From Linyphia triangularis (taxonomy: Eukaryota; Arthropoda; Arachnida; Araneae; Linyphiidae): a stretch of 64,000 nt of DNA. How positions within the stretch are numbered: position 1 is the stretch's first letter; every line of letters begins with the position of its first letter. Shown one piece after another: positions 49,601 to 58,200 of the stretch. The position numbers were made by a program, and so were the translations under genes. The stretch spans positions 92,886,805 through 92,950,804 of the forward strand of contig OZ021725.1 of assembly GCA_963978545.1 (NCBI GenBank). The letters run 5' to 3'. Under the pieces are notes generated by a model. The model saw only the letters and a program-made list of their open reading frames with translations, was not told the DNA's origin and did not search any database.

Positions 49601-50427
49601 ACAATTTGTTTTAAATGTTTAATTACAACTTTCTGTTAAATAAAATACTTTGCTTCTGAACCTCTTTTCTTAGATCCAAAAAATTCATATAATCTTTTGA
49701 ATATGTTATAGATCTCTGAAGAATAAAGAAATCGATTTGGTTAGCAACTCTGTTTTAGTCATCAGATAGCTCTTCCAAAACAGTATTGGTTTTACTTTTT
49801 AATGTCTTACATTGCGGTTAATTTTAAAGATATTGTAAAGTTTTATTTGAATGTGATTTGAGCTCATGAACCTTTTTGTCCTTGAACTTTTTTATCGACG
49901 GGGGCAGAATAAAAATCAAAATTTTTTTACTTTTCAAATTACCCATGAAAATCAAAAGTTATTTTTTTATGATTTCTTACCTTGCCTCCATCACTATTGC
50001 TTCTGAAAAACCAAAACAAAAAGTGTTTTGAAAATTATTGGAAAAGTTGTGCAAATTTAGAACATGTTTTTAATCATAATTGCTTAAGTTACACTTGCTT
50101 CTATAATAAATATTGAGATACAAGAAAATGTGTGTTCCTTTAGCCACATCTGTAATTTTTAATCACATAGCTGCATCTATTTTCTCTTTGTAATCTACTA
50201 TTGCTAAATATATTATTTGTGTGTATCTGTTTGAAATGGTTGTGTCAGACTGTAAACTTTTAAAAGTAATTCTAATGTTGGATTTTTTTCAGGTATGTAC
50301 CATTTTGAAGAAAGACAAGTCAAAATGTGTCGCTGTGGTTCAGCTTCTTTCGGACAGAAACCAAGCTATCAAAATTGAGTACGATTCCATCTGTGAATAT
50401 GTTGGCGATATAGCACAGTTTGATTGA
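32936..50427 (+). CDS. GPKOW: GPKOW homologue (G-patch and KOW-motif spliceosomal protein), complete
   Basis: Ten exons (32936-33081, 34413-34552, 35071-35308, 37830-37998, 38717-38849, 40089-40284, 42180-42288, 46354-46423, 48723-48808, 50293-50427) total 1422 bases, 473 residues (human 476). GPKOW is the metazoan counterpart of yeast Spp2, a nuclear spliceosome factor that binds the helicase DHX16/Prp2. Seen in order: SFKFSKTS (residues 15-22), LVIPLI (59-64), NYTVTIPLL, YETVPVEQYGLAMLRGMG and GLGLGAD (G-patch edges, 156-194), KOW1 (about 215-241, VNVIQGPHKGSYAQVLGLDG), a charged Ser/Arg/Lys/Glu region (about 285-341), WVRPQLRVRFIDDKYKKGRY, and KOW2 (about 418-445, AFVMIVQGKHSGE). The G-patch centre is degenerate. 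The start is the first ATG in frame; no in-frame ATG lies upstream in the exon. Confidence 0.94.
33445..33620 (+). repeat. tRNA-derived SINE, copy 3, with 12-bp target duplication
   Basis: Starts CCGACCAAACGTTATAGTGG; B box GGTTCGAGTCCC. Direct repeats CCATTAGTTAGT at 33433-33444 and 33621-33632. Confidence 0.95.
34041..34263. mobile_element. Short MITE, ends GTCTTCC(A/G)TTAG, near GPKOW exon 2
   Basis: GACAGGTACCAGTTGG on the left is mirrored by CTGGTACCTGTCTAACGGAA on the right. Same family as 16175-16398. Confidence 0.7.
34413..34552 (+). CDS. GPKOW: GPKOW exon 2
   Basis: Acceptor TTCTTGCAG. Encodes KQKDLVIPLIKKNKYKLDD and ends near NQAVKELLRE (human VSQAVKELIAE). Confidence 0.93.
35071..35308 (+). 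CDS. GPKOW: GPKOW exon 3 (first half of G-patch)
   Basis: Encodes the second IPLL motif, then YETVPVEQYGLAMLRGMG, followed by ANEEDIKNS where a normal G-patch has WKxGxGIG. Confidence 0.93.
36077..36253 (+). repeat. tRNA-derived SINE, copy 4, with 14-bp target duplication
   Basis: Best-preserved copy: CCAAAC near its start can pair with GTTTGG after the B box, as a tRNA acceptor stem would. Direct repeats TCGATCGATCCTAA at 36063-36076 and 36254-36267. Confidence 0.96.
36640..36905. repeat. AT-rich fold-back element in GPKOW intron 3
   Basis: Left arm 36640-36732 (TGGTGACAAAGTTATGTGGA) pairs with right arm 36810-36905 with few mismatches. The spacer carries the related ACGCATGGGACACAG. Weaker complementarity may extend 70 bases further on both sides. 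Confidence 0.8.
37094..37585 (+). repeat. 246-bp tandem duplication
   Basis: TATTTATACAAAAATATTTC starts at 37094 and again at 37340. The two units differ by scattered substitutions and small length changes in A/T runs. Confidence 0.92.
37830..37998 (+). CDS. GPKOW: GPKOW exon 4 (end of G-patch, start of KOW1)
   Basis: Encodes RIMGLGLGADTSTWKKAQKK and then LVNGAYVNVIQGPHKGSYAQ, the first KOW motif. Confidence 0.93.
37999..38716 (+). other. GPKOW intron 4, nothing recognised
   Basis: AT-rich; no repeat or extra exon identified. Confidence 0.5.
38717..38849 (+). CDS. GPKOW: GPKOW exon 5 (KOW1 end)
   Basis: Encodes VLGLDGENARVIVKL, completing KOW1, then EFDKESKVI (human QQEFDKNTLDL). Donor AAGTAATT. 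Confidence 0.9.
39733..39905 (+). repeat. Second type of tRNA-like SINE
   Basis: B-box GGTTCGAATCCC and GGCATGTAGGCATGGATGTT, laid out like the main SINE family (tRNA-like head, GGCATG..GTTTGT, tail ACCTACCAACC) but otherwise different. Preceded by a T32 run 600 bases upstream. No target duplication found. Confidence 0.6.
40089..40284 (+). CDS. GPKOW: GPKOW exon 6 (charged, Ser/Arg-rich)
   Basis: Acceptor TTTTCAG. Encodes TAYESYKQKNEEREERRSHS, then a Ser/Arg/Asp/Lys-rich stretch ending KFKRKHHSREN. Phase 2 into the next exon. Confidence 0.88.
40285..42179 (+). other. GPKOW intron 6
   Basis: Contains a GC-richer patch (41080-41290) with an unsupported minus-strand frame and a T24 tract at 41709. 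No gene or clear transposon assigned. Confidence 0.4.
42180..42288 (+). CDS. GPKOW: GPKOW exon 7
   Basis: Encodes KPWVRPQLRVRFIDDKYKKG and then RYFNKK, the conserved W-x-x-P-x-I/L-RVRFI block of GPKOW. Confidence 0.92.
42384..43256 (+). repeat. 36-bp minisatellite, about 24 units
   Basis: Unit reads TCTTACATAACACCTACAAT followed by AGTGACTATTATATAC. Because 36 is a multiple of 3, two plus frames and part of a minus frame stay open (12-residue periodic peptides), so the long frames here are artefacts of the repeat, not genes. Confidence 0.95.
44566..45075 (+). pseudogene. hAT-element fragment with BED-type zinc-finger coding remnant
   Basis: Ends match the CAGGGTTCCCAC family in reverse orientation (GGTCATTAAAAGTACTTAAT ... 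TTTCAGTGGGAA). In between, a frame encodes PSSKSVFMAKCKLCMKDFNI and NALGRAAVKSHIKY, a Cys2-His zinc finger of the kind at the N terminus of arthropod hAT transposases. The catalytic domain is absent. Confidence 0.7.
45066..46262. mobile_element. Possible inverted-end element holding two CAGGGTGGCCACAGA copies
   Basis: GCATGTGCGCCCTCCAGGAG at the left is mirrored by CTGCAGGCGTCCATGCCTGG at the right, with GGGTGCAAG and CTTGCACCC inside. Fragments at 45369-45500 (GTGGCCACAGAACCGGGAAA) and 45664-45811 belong to another family. Confidence 0.45.
45664..45811. mobile_element. 148-bp MITE of the CAGGGTGGCCACAGA family
   Basis: CAGGGTGTCTAGACATCTGG at the left, TTTTGTGGCCACCCTG at the right, and repeated ATCAGGGAATT inside. 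Confidence 0.65.
46354..46423 (+). CDS. GPKOW: GPKOW exon 8
   Basis: Acceptor CTCCTTAG. Encodes VVVVDVPSSKYCSCKTEDNK; donor GGTAAGTG. Lies after a 4-kb intron filled with repeats. Confidence 0.9.
46583..46627 (+). repeat. Long poly-T tract
   Basis: About 40 T in a row in GPKOW intron 8. Other long T runs are at 39129, 50937, 51402 and 57529. Confidence 0.9.
47527..47907. mobile_element. CAGGGTTCCCAC-family MITE with perfect 6-bp target duplication
   Basis: CAAGGTCCCCATGGTCATTA at the left and GAGTGGGAACCCTG at the right. TATGTG flanks both sides (47521-47526, 47908-47913). Reverse orientation to the copies at 25969 and 28925. Confidence 0.82.
48065..48292 (+). pseudogene. Second hAT-element fragment with transposase N-terminal remnant
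   Basis: A frame reads GKCIFNVIWLKHHACEKWIA, then SSKSVHNANCSPKIFDIST, the decayed FNxxWL...W and zinc-finger region of the same transposase type as at 44566. Followed by TCCTTAAAAGTCATTGATTT and CATTCTGTGACTTCAG, the terminal sequence of the CAGGGTTCCCAC family. Confidence 0.65.
48723..48808 (+). CDS. GPKOW: GPKOW exon 9 (start of KOW2)
   Basis: Encodes SPSMLETVIPRDESAFVMIV and QGKHSGE: the LETVIP box and the first half of the second KOW motif. Confidence 0.93.
48855..49415 (+). repeat. Degenerate tandem repeat, four units of 110-180 bp
   Basis: Each unit has (TTA)n TTTTGCTGTA, then GACATCAACGTA-like, AATTACAAAAA and TTTAAAAGTTGCAGAG blocks. Confidence 0.75.
49416..50292 (+). other. GPKOW intron 9, remainder
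   Basis: AT-rich; nothing recognised. Confidence 0.5.
50293..50427 (+). CDS. GPKOW: GPKOW exon 10 (KOW2 end and C terminus)
   Basis: Encodes VCTILKKDKSKCVAVVQLL, then EYDSICEYVGDIAQFD and stop (human ends with a comparable DxCxYVG segment). Confidence 0.93.
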   Translation, partial: VCTILKKDKSKCVAVVQLLSDRNQAIKIEYDSICEYVGDIAQFD

Positions 50428-50578
50428 GATTCTGAACATCTCCAAATCTGGTGAACTTTGAAATCGTGCTTTATTGAGCAATTTGGAACAACAAAATTTT
50501 ATGTGTTTCACTTTAAGCACTTGTTTTGGCACACTAAAGCAAAAAAAGCAAACAGTGTTTACTTGTACAGTACTGTAA

Positions 50579-50584
50579 ATTAAA
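50579..50584 (+). terminator. Possible variant poly(A) signal of GPKOW
   Basis: ATTAAA 152 bases after the stop codon, followed by a T/GT-rich stretch. No AATAAA occurs closer. Confidence 0.35.
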
Positions 50585-51398
50585 TTTTGTATTTGGTTAT
50601 TTACTTGTCTTTTTTAAATAATTTCCTTAAGTTCCAAACTGGAGGGGCAAGATAAAAATATATATATATTTAAACTTTGGAAGATTTAGAATTTTAACTG
50701 TCAAAATTACAATAAGCTTTTTGAAGAGCTACTATGCAATGCAAAATACTTAATTTGGAATATTAGACTATAAAAATCTGTAATCAGTATTCTACTGAAA
50801 TGGCTAGTTTGCCTTTGAGCAGTTGAAATCGTAAAGATTTTCCTCGATTAAAGACAAAATACTGATATATGTTTAGAAACATGTATTTTAAATTATTTTG
50901 TACTAAAATGTATTTTAAAGTTTAAGCAAAAAAAAGTTTTTTTTTTTTTTTTTTTTTTTTTTTGTAAATGAATTTTATATTTTACTCAATTCTAAAAAAT
51001 ACAAATAATCTATTTACTTTATCTGTTAAGTTTTATAAATGAAAAAGTATTTAACTTCTCATATAAAATTCCAAATTTTCTTTAATTGGACAAGTGGAGG
51101 AATAGCCATTAAAAATGAGAATGCACAGAAAATATAACATGATTTTGCAGTCAGACTAACTAAAATTTAAAAAAGAAATGGGTGCCCCTTCCCTTTAATT
51201 GCCTGTACTCAAGATGTGAATGAAGTACCATTTCCTAACTAAATGTTTACTAACATATTTAGAATGTTTTTATTATATAAAACAACTATCACATATTGAG
51301 ATTTTACAATATATTTAAAAAGTTAAAAAATATTAAAAATCAATAAAAAATATTAAATGAATAAAATTAGATAATTTTTAATCAAGTCTTGGTATTAT

Positions 51399-51434
<36 letters not shown>

Positions 51435-52102
51435 ACGTAATACATGTTAAAGTAATTGAAATAAAAAACACTTTTTATCATCTTTTATGAACTTTACCTT
51501 TTAAATACTTGATCAGCAAAACAATAACTTTAAAAAATTAGCATATTTAAAATAATTTGAATTCTAAACAACATAAAAATTAATCAAAAGAAAACGTTTT
51601 TACATGCAATGGCCTCCTTTGTCTTTTTTTATGACTAATAAACTTCCAAGCATAAAAAAAATTATTGATATTTGTGAGCTCTAGTTCCAATTAATAATTT
51701 AGCTTTACTATAACTTATAAACATACTTATTAGTTCTAATCTGGTGTGTAATACATTTGATTTTTTTCTTCGAGGGCATAAATTAAACTCTGTACATAAC
51801 AAACAAAATACAAGACATGAAAAGAAAATTATCTTATCAAGCCTAATTCTAGACTTGGTACTCTTTAAAAAAAACTTATCAGAAGTTATTGCATAGAAAA
51901 TTTTCTTTAAGAGTTGATTATGAAATGGAAATCTGAATTTTTTTTATTTTACATAAAATTTATATGTTTTATAGTCTATGTGAACTTTTGGTCTAACTAA
52001 TTTGGCCTGTAATTATTGTCTAGAATAAACCAGTTTAAATTAGGTCAAACTTTAAAATGTTTTATAATAGATCTATATCCATGTGAACAATACACGTACA
52101 TA
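50585..52102. other. Convergent intergenic region between GPKOW and the ENPP gene
   Basis: Very AT-rich with T runs at 50937 and 51402. No gene or transposon recognised until 52103. Confidence 0.5.
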
Positions 52103-54839
52103 CAAAGTGTATCAAGAAAAATTACCCGAACAGAAATCGTTATATTTATGGAATGATGGAGATTCAGTGAATGAAAGTTATGTCACCCGACAAGACGTGG
52201 CCTAGAGTTTTCGAAAATCGCCACTAAGTTGCTCTCCACGTGTGAAAGACGGAAAAATTTCCATCAACACAATGTGTTAAAAAAATCATTCTGTTTCATA
52301 CATCCTCAGGGTGTCCACAGATCAAAAAAAGTTAGGGAATTCGACATTCTGGGAAAAATCGGGGATTTAGTCAAAAAGTTTAAAGGAATCGGGGATTTTT
52401 TTTAATTAAACTGAAACTTTTAATTTTGCCTGCTAAAGTTACACTGCAAGCAAAAATGCCAAAAATAACTTTTAAAAAATTTCAAAAAGGAAAACGGCAA
52501 AAGTTCGAACCGCAAGACCGACCACGTAACTTCTCTCATTAAAATGTCCTCTCTAATGTTATAGTCTCTATCGGCATCATTTATGTTGGTATGTGATGGC
52601 CATTTTTCTGATCGTTACGGCGATGAAATGGCCGTTATTTTCGTGATTATGACGAGCGCTATCGCAGTGAATTACGTTCTTGCGTGATGCTCATTTTCAT
52701 GGGGTGTTACTGTATAATAGCGTGTTACTATATATAGTTTCACTTGAGTTCATGATTTTCAACAACTAACAAAGAATTCAAAACGGAACCTGTATACGTT
52801 CAGACTTCCCCAAAAACCACCGATTGAATGAGTATTTTTCTTTAATCTCATAGCCTCGATCGACATTATTTATGCTGGTATGTGATGGCCATTTTGGCTG
52901 AGCGTTGCGGTGATGAAAAGCCTATACTTTCATGATTATGGAGGTCGAAATCGCGTTGTTGCGATGGTCATTTTCGTTGGATGTTACGCCGAAATAATAG
53001 TCACTGGCGCTATTGCGGAGATTTTCATCAGCTGAAACGCCGATTTTAGCTCTTTTTTTTTTCCCCTAAAATTTTGATCATTCCTAAAATTTTCAAATCT
53101 GCATTACAATTTTATTGGGCTTGCTTGTAAGTCTCTCAACAGTGGAACTTGCGTACGTTCAGACTTTCCCAAAAATCCGATGTCATGACCAGTTTTCTTG
53201 CAAATTGACAACCTCTAATTGACATTATCATTATTTACGTTAGTGCGGGGTGATTATTTTCGCTGTGCATTACGATGACGGACGGACTGCTATTACCAAG
53301 ATTTGCATCACTACAACGAATGCTATTGGCGAATTTCCGGCGAGTATCACGCCGATATAATAGCCACTATTCCGAAGATTTGCGCCTCTACAGTTGTCGT
53401 TATCGTCGAGATTTGCGGTTGTGATAGTCAATTCGTTGATTGTTACATCGGTATAATCGCCTTATTTTAAAGAGTTCTCCCGATATGTTGGGTGCTAAAG
53501 TTTATATTTACGTTGGTGTGATGGTCGTTTTTGCCGATTGTTGCCTTATTGTAATTGCCGAGATTTGCGCCGCTATGATCACCACTATCGACGATATTTA
53601 TATTGGATTAGTGGTAATTTTCACATAGGTATAAGCAGTTTTACTAGCAAGTATTTCAGAGATTTTCGACACCGTTGTGGTGTCATTAATCTAGGCTTCC
53701 GCTGATGTGATATCTGCTATGTCCGTGATAGGTGAGTATGTTAGGATCAGTTTCACCGTTTGGTTTGTAGCGGTGCAGAATGATTAGAATTTTAATTTAA
53801 TTTTTTTGCAAAAAAAATTTCACAATTGCTCAATTTTACTGTATATCCTTATTTAAAATTGTAATTGTAACTACTATTGTATGTAAAATTGGTTATTTTA
53901 GCTTGAAAAAAGTTTGAAATTTTTGCTATAAATATAAGCAATAGTTTAAAAGTTAAAGCAATTTTTTTATATAATTGTTTAAAATTGTCCTGTGAAAATT
54001 TATTCATTTTGTAAAAACTTTTGCTTGGTTACTGTACTGCCTAAACAGTGGCTGCAACTGGACTTAAATAAATAATAAAAAAAGAAAATTGAGGATGAAG
54101 TGGAACAATTTAGACAGTGAAATTATGCAAACTGAAAAGAAAATGGTATAACTTCCCCAATCAAACCACATTCAAAGACAGTTTTTTTAAATACACAAAT
54201 TGATATTTAATTTTTTTAACAAATTTATTTGATACATAAAATACAAAAATAAAAAATTTACACTTCCAAAAGTTTTAAAAATAATTGATTTTTTTAAATT
54301 TTTTATAATAATTTCGAGTATTAGAAAACAAAAATAGTTAATATAATTTAAAGTATTTCTTGAATGTTTCATCCACTGTGACATGATTCATGGTTTGTCT
54401 TTATTTTTAAAATTTTACTTAGAAGATAGCTTGTTAAATCTGAAATTTAATACTAGTCCTCTTTTCTTGAGATTTGATTGTAAGTAATGAAAAAAGTGTG
54501 ATTTTAAAGTACAATTGCACATGCACTTACAGAAGTACACTACATTTAATGAAGCAATGCTGTGGACACCCTGATCCTGTGTTTATTTTTCTTTGGAGGG
54601 TTTTATAGCAAAAAGTCAGCCTTCTCTTACATAAGGACATGGAAATGCTTATTTAGATAACGGTCTCAACAGACTGCTTTCGGGGCTATTTCTACTTCTT
54701 CACACATGGAGATCCACCTACAAGCAATTCCCTTAAACTCCAGGTCATGCCTCGTAAAGCGACATAACACATCCACGAGATCTTCATTGTTTAAAAATAT
54801 ATCCATTTATAATTGGATCATTCTTTTCGATACACCCTG
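52103..54839. mobile_element. Long-inverted-repeat mariner-like element, split by a later insertion
   Basis: TA flanks (52101-52102, 54840-54841). Ends CAAAGTGTATCAAGAAAAAT and (reverse complement) CAGGGTGTATCGAAAAGAAT. Homology of the two arms continues about 200 bp inward (TTATGTCACCCGACAAGACG versus TTATGTCGCTTTACGAGGCA). Without the 52307-54573 insertion it would be about 470 bp. Confidence 0.75.
52307..54573. mobile_element. hAT-like non-autonomous element, ends CAGGGTGTCCACAG, 5-bp target duplication
   Basis: Perfect 14-bp inverted ends; ATCCT flanks both (52302-52306, 54574-54578). The interior holds a quasi-periodic CpG-bearing core (about 52510-53760), e.g. GTGATGGCCATTTTTCTGAT and GAGATTTGCGCC. 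Read in reverse, core and AT-rich flank match 21710-23559. Confidence 0.88.
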
Positions 54840-55018
54840 TATTTTTTAGAAAATTATTTTACTTAGACTTATTAATTTAACCTTAATTGTCCATTACGCC
54901 CTAATTTGGCTTGCAACATAAGACATCCATATTTGTCATTGAAAGTATAACAAATCCCGTAACTTTTTGTACAAAAATCACTCATTATCTCATATAAAAT
55001 TAAAGAAGTTCAAGGAGT

Positions 55019-55287
55019 CTAAATAAACCTGAACCTTGTTAACGAAAACAATGTGCTTAACATAATTGCCACTCTGGTCAAAACAAAGACGTTATTGTTT
55101 CTGGAACTGCTGGAGACTTGACTATTGATCACGGAGGGCGTTGGTTTCTGTCCTCCTGCAACCAGCATGGATTGAACGCGTTCCCAAGAACCGTTGTTAG
55201 GCAGTGGGTCGATCTGCAGAATACTGCACATCACGTTGTAAAGGTCGGTGTTGTACAGAACTTCTGTCTCGATTCCCTTCCGGAAAT
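55019..55287 (-). CDS. ENPP last exon with probable GPI signal
   Basis: Encodes FRKGIETEVLYNTDLYNVMC and LPNNGSW, then the Ser/Asn-rich spacer, hydrophobic tail and stop TAG. Confidence 0.88.
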
Positions 55288-58200
55288 CTAAAAATTGAAA
55301 AATTTGTTTTAAATTAAAAAAAATTTCACAATATTCTTATTATCTATTTATCTTAACTTTTTTTTTTTTTCTGTGCATTAACCTATGTCTGAAACTAACT
55401 CACACTTTTCTTGAGAGTTTGATTCACAGCAGAAGCTGTTAATAAGTTGCTTTTTAGAAATGGATAGACAGGAGGCCGATTCTGAAAATTAACTTTCCTT
55501 GCTCCGGTTCGGCACTTTGAATGCATGTAAAATGGCGATAAAGGAGTGCATTTGCACCCTCCCCCCTCTTTGCGTTTCAAAGTTAAAATAAATGGGAGAA
55601 CAGTAATGCAATTCACAAGAAAAGAAGTATAATGCGAGTTTGAAATTATTCATTGCAACAAAATTGATTCCTAACTATTAATATTTCAGTACGAAATCCA
55701 ATCATCATTTTCAAAAATCAAGGTTTAAACAAAAACTTAAGCCACCGTACAACCCCTACAAACACCTCTGCCGACGTCCATGGAATGATATGCAAATTCC
55801 TGTCAGTTCCTCTTGATGGCGGCTTTCCTCTCGTTAAATAATTGAATAACTCTGACTTTCTACCATAACTCGTTCCAGATAGCGATTGGACCATGCCTTA
55901 TTGTATTCTTAAATGGTGATCTGTTTCAAGATTGGCAGAATAAAAATTAAATTAATTTCACGATATATATATTTTTTAAGGACTGCATACTTATCAAAGT
56001 TCCAACTTTGATCGTTTGCAAGCATCTGTCTGAGCTTATCTCAATAGTGCTAAAAAGCTTTATTATCTGAAGCGTTCAGGTCTAAAATGAATCAAATCCA
56101 ATAAAAAAAATAGTTTAATATGATTTAAATGTTTTTATAGGTGTATTTGTTCATTTGCCCATAGTGAATCAACTCCTTCCAACAGATGGCGGTTATTGTT
56201 TTTATAATGCTTTGAGATGTGCAATAATATAATGCAATAATCCAATGTACACGAACTTAATTTTCAAAATTTTATTTCAAAAGTGGGATTAACAGATATC
56301 CACTTCAGCCATACTTTAGCTCTGTTAGCCTCATTAATATTATAATTGGAAATATTTCGGATCCAAGGAAATCCAACTAATTGTCAAGGAATTTTAAAGA
56401 AAAAAATAGAATACAAATTATTAAAAACAACCCCCAAGTTCGGAATTTATTTTAAATGTTTGGAATAAAAAAAAAATAGATAGAGAGAAAAGTTTTAGTT
56501 TTGAAAATACGAAAAATACCTGGGCCAGTGGCAAAAAATATTGTTCTCATGTCTTCTACAGCCTCAGGATCATGACCATGGTGACCTGTCAATTGCTGGG
56601 GCCCTCCACCCTTCTTCGGATCTTCCAGCTGCAATGGTAATGAGTGCTTAATTTAAACAGGCTGTAGTTCTGTGTCGTATGCTATTTGAAATAGCATACA
56701 ACACAGAATCATCTTAATTAGGGATGGAACGGATATCCGGCAAATATCCGATATCCGGCATATCCGGCTGATTTTTCAATATCCGAAACCCCGTCGGATA
56801 TCCGATTTGAAATACCGGACATCCGATAATTTCATTCGGATATCCGGCTATATATCCGGTCACCAGGTATCCACAAAAAATATTTTTTTGCAAAAAATAA
56901 TGATCTTTTTCCGACAAAGGGGACACCGTATCCTACACTTTTTTTTTTTTTTTAAATTTTTTTTTCTTGGACATAAATTGCAGTCAAGTTAGAAAACGAA
57001 AAAGTTCCTTCGTGAGAACTATGCTTTCGTGCCCTAACTTCATTCCAAGGTCATTCTGACGCCGAACACCAGTGTTTAGTTCCCAAGCATGCATGGTCCT
57101 CCTCAGTTTATTTCTTTCAGGTATAAACAACTAAGTCAACCTTGCTCAGTCCGCGAATCAAACCATGGACCTGTGGCATGCAGTGCGGTGCGCTAACCAC
57201 TAATTATAATTTACTTGATACTCATATCATGACCATTTTTTTCGTATAGCATATCGTATAACTATCGTTTTTAGTATATAGACCGAATATCCGGCCGGAT
57301 ATCCGGTGAAATCCGTTTCGGATATCCGTATCCGGTCGACATGGTACCCCGGATATCCGAAATCCGGTATCCGGCAAAACTCACATCCGTTCCATCCCTA
57401 ATCTTAATACTTGATCATCCATTAGATACAGAAGATGTTAAAATCGGCTTCGATTTTAATACTTTCTTGTCATGATACGATAATTCCAAAAATGGGTACT
57501 TTGCGGTTAGCCGGGCACAAATGCCGCCATTTTTTTTTTTTTTTTTTTTTTTTTGACGACGTTTTATGACTACATTTTAGGTCTTAATTATTTGATGACT
57601 TTTCTCTGGCTCCGGGCTGTAATACCCAAAAATGTACGAAACTCGAAGATGCCTGTTCGTTCGTCACGCTAGAAATAGTACCTTCTGTAAGTCTGTTACA
57701 GATTCTATTGTAACTTGAACATTGTACGTGATTAGGGTACAATTGATTCCTAAAGAAATTTCAGATATATGCTAGTGTTGTAGTTTAGATTGAAATTTTT
57801 GTTCTTTTTAATTGTTCTATTCAGAAAATAATCTAAAAATTTCATCCTTATTACTGTCAACTCAGTGTCAAAATGTCGTATTACTTGGACTTAAATTACT
57901 CACCAGCTTTATGAAGTATCCTTTCTTGGCAACTAAGAGGATGGCGGGGGTTTTTCTATTGTTTTTGATGTGGTATTTTTCCGGTATGTTTTCTTTCTTG
58001 TAAACTTGAAGTCCTTCTTCCGACTGGATTTCACTTACCAGCTAAAATAACAGCAAATAAACTTAAATTGCATTGCATTGGATTAAAAGTTAGTTGCTTA
58101 AAATTATGGTTGAAAAGAAACTTAAGTGCGTGGTCGTATCCAGGGAGGATCAATAAGATGCACTTGCACTCTTCAGTGGTTAAGAATTAAAAAGAAAAAT

